The notes under the pieces are model-generated. The model ran no database searches. It saw only the letters and a list, made by a program, of their open reading frames with translations, and had not been told where the DNA came from. Made by a program: the position numbers and the translations under genes. 6,096 bases of DNA from JBFHER01 sp041584055 (GTDB lineage Bacteria; Bacteroidota; Bacteroidia; Bacteroidales; UBA5342), in contig JBFHER010000241.1 of NCBI GenBank assembly GCA_041584055.1, forward strand, positions 1 through 6,096, given 5' to 3'. Positions 6,085 to 6,096 of the stretch are shown here, one piece after another; positions within the stretch are counted from its first letter, which is position 1; the number at the start of each line of letters is the position of its first letter.

Positions 6085-6096
6085 CAAGAAGACCGC

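Larger units (their letters stand above)
5707..6096. other. 390-bp gene-free region upstream of the minus-strand cluster
   Basis: No open frame of convincing length or composition was found here on either strand. From left to right it holds the ~80-base leader of the DUF1847 gene, the promoter candidate (5795-5825) and the short-repeat patch (5841-5878). An unremarkable AT-rich stretch follows (about 5880-6000), including an A-run at 5953-5960. A GC-richer, hairpin-forming segment begins near 6001 and runs to the window edge. The change in base composition near 6001 suggests a distinct element that continues outside the window. Confidence 0.6.

Noticed and set aside
1..6096. CRISPR array, tRNA, rRNA or insertion sequence
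   Set aside because: No regularly spaced identical repeats, cloverleaf-like sequence, rRNA segment or transposase reading frame was seen; the only tandem repeats are diverged coding ones.

Overview
The window looks like chromosomal DNA from a member of the Bacteroidota, probably an environmental, possibly anaerobic, lineage. Three things point there. The large left-hand gene ends in a type IX secretion (T9SS) C-terminal sorting domain, which is essentially restricted to that phylum. Its repeats belong to a fibronectin-III-like family common in Bacteroidota surface proteins. The best promoter candidate carries a Bacteroidota-type -7 element (TAnnTTTG). No Shine-Dalgarno sequences stand out, which also fits.

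Layout. Bases 1-3786 (+) are the 3' part of a giant secreted or surface protein. Its start lies left of the window. The visible 1261 residues hold nine ~120-residue repeats, one Ig/cadherin-like domain and the T9SS sorting tail. A perfect 16-bp hairpin (3796-3834) follows the stop. Bases 3871-4236 (+) encode a small DUF2200 protein. It converges on three minus-strand genes, with a weaker hairpin in the 30-bp gap. Read 5' to 3' on the minus strand, these genes are a short DUF1847 protein (5706-5242), a NifX/NifB-type cofactor-binding-domain protein (5158-4703) and a CoA-binding-fold protein (4644-4267). They are separated by 83 and 58 bp. The only good promoter candidate lies upstream of the first gene, so they may form one transcription unit. 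Bases 5707-6096 contain no gene that I can support. They hold this promoter, a short AT-rich repeat patch and, at the right edge, a striking composite hairpin that may be a dispersed intergenic repeat.

How the genes may work together. The giant protein and the DUF2200 gene look independent of the minus-strand cluster. The cluster combines two conserved-Cys or cofactor-type domains, DUF1847 and NifX-like, with a CoA/nucleotide-binding fold. A shared role in redox, metal or sulfur metabolism is inferred from domain types and gene order only. The points most worth a second look are the two-domain periodicity of the giant protein's repeats, the DUF1847 protein that lacks the family's Cys-rich N-terminus, and the edge hairpin.
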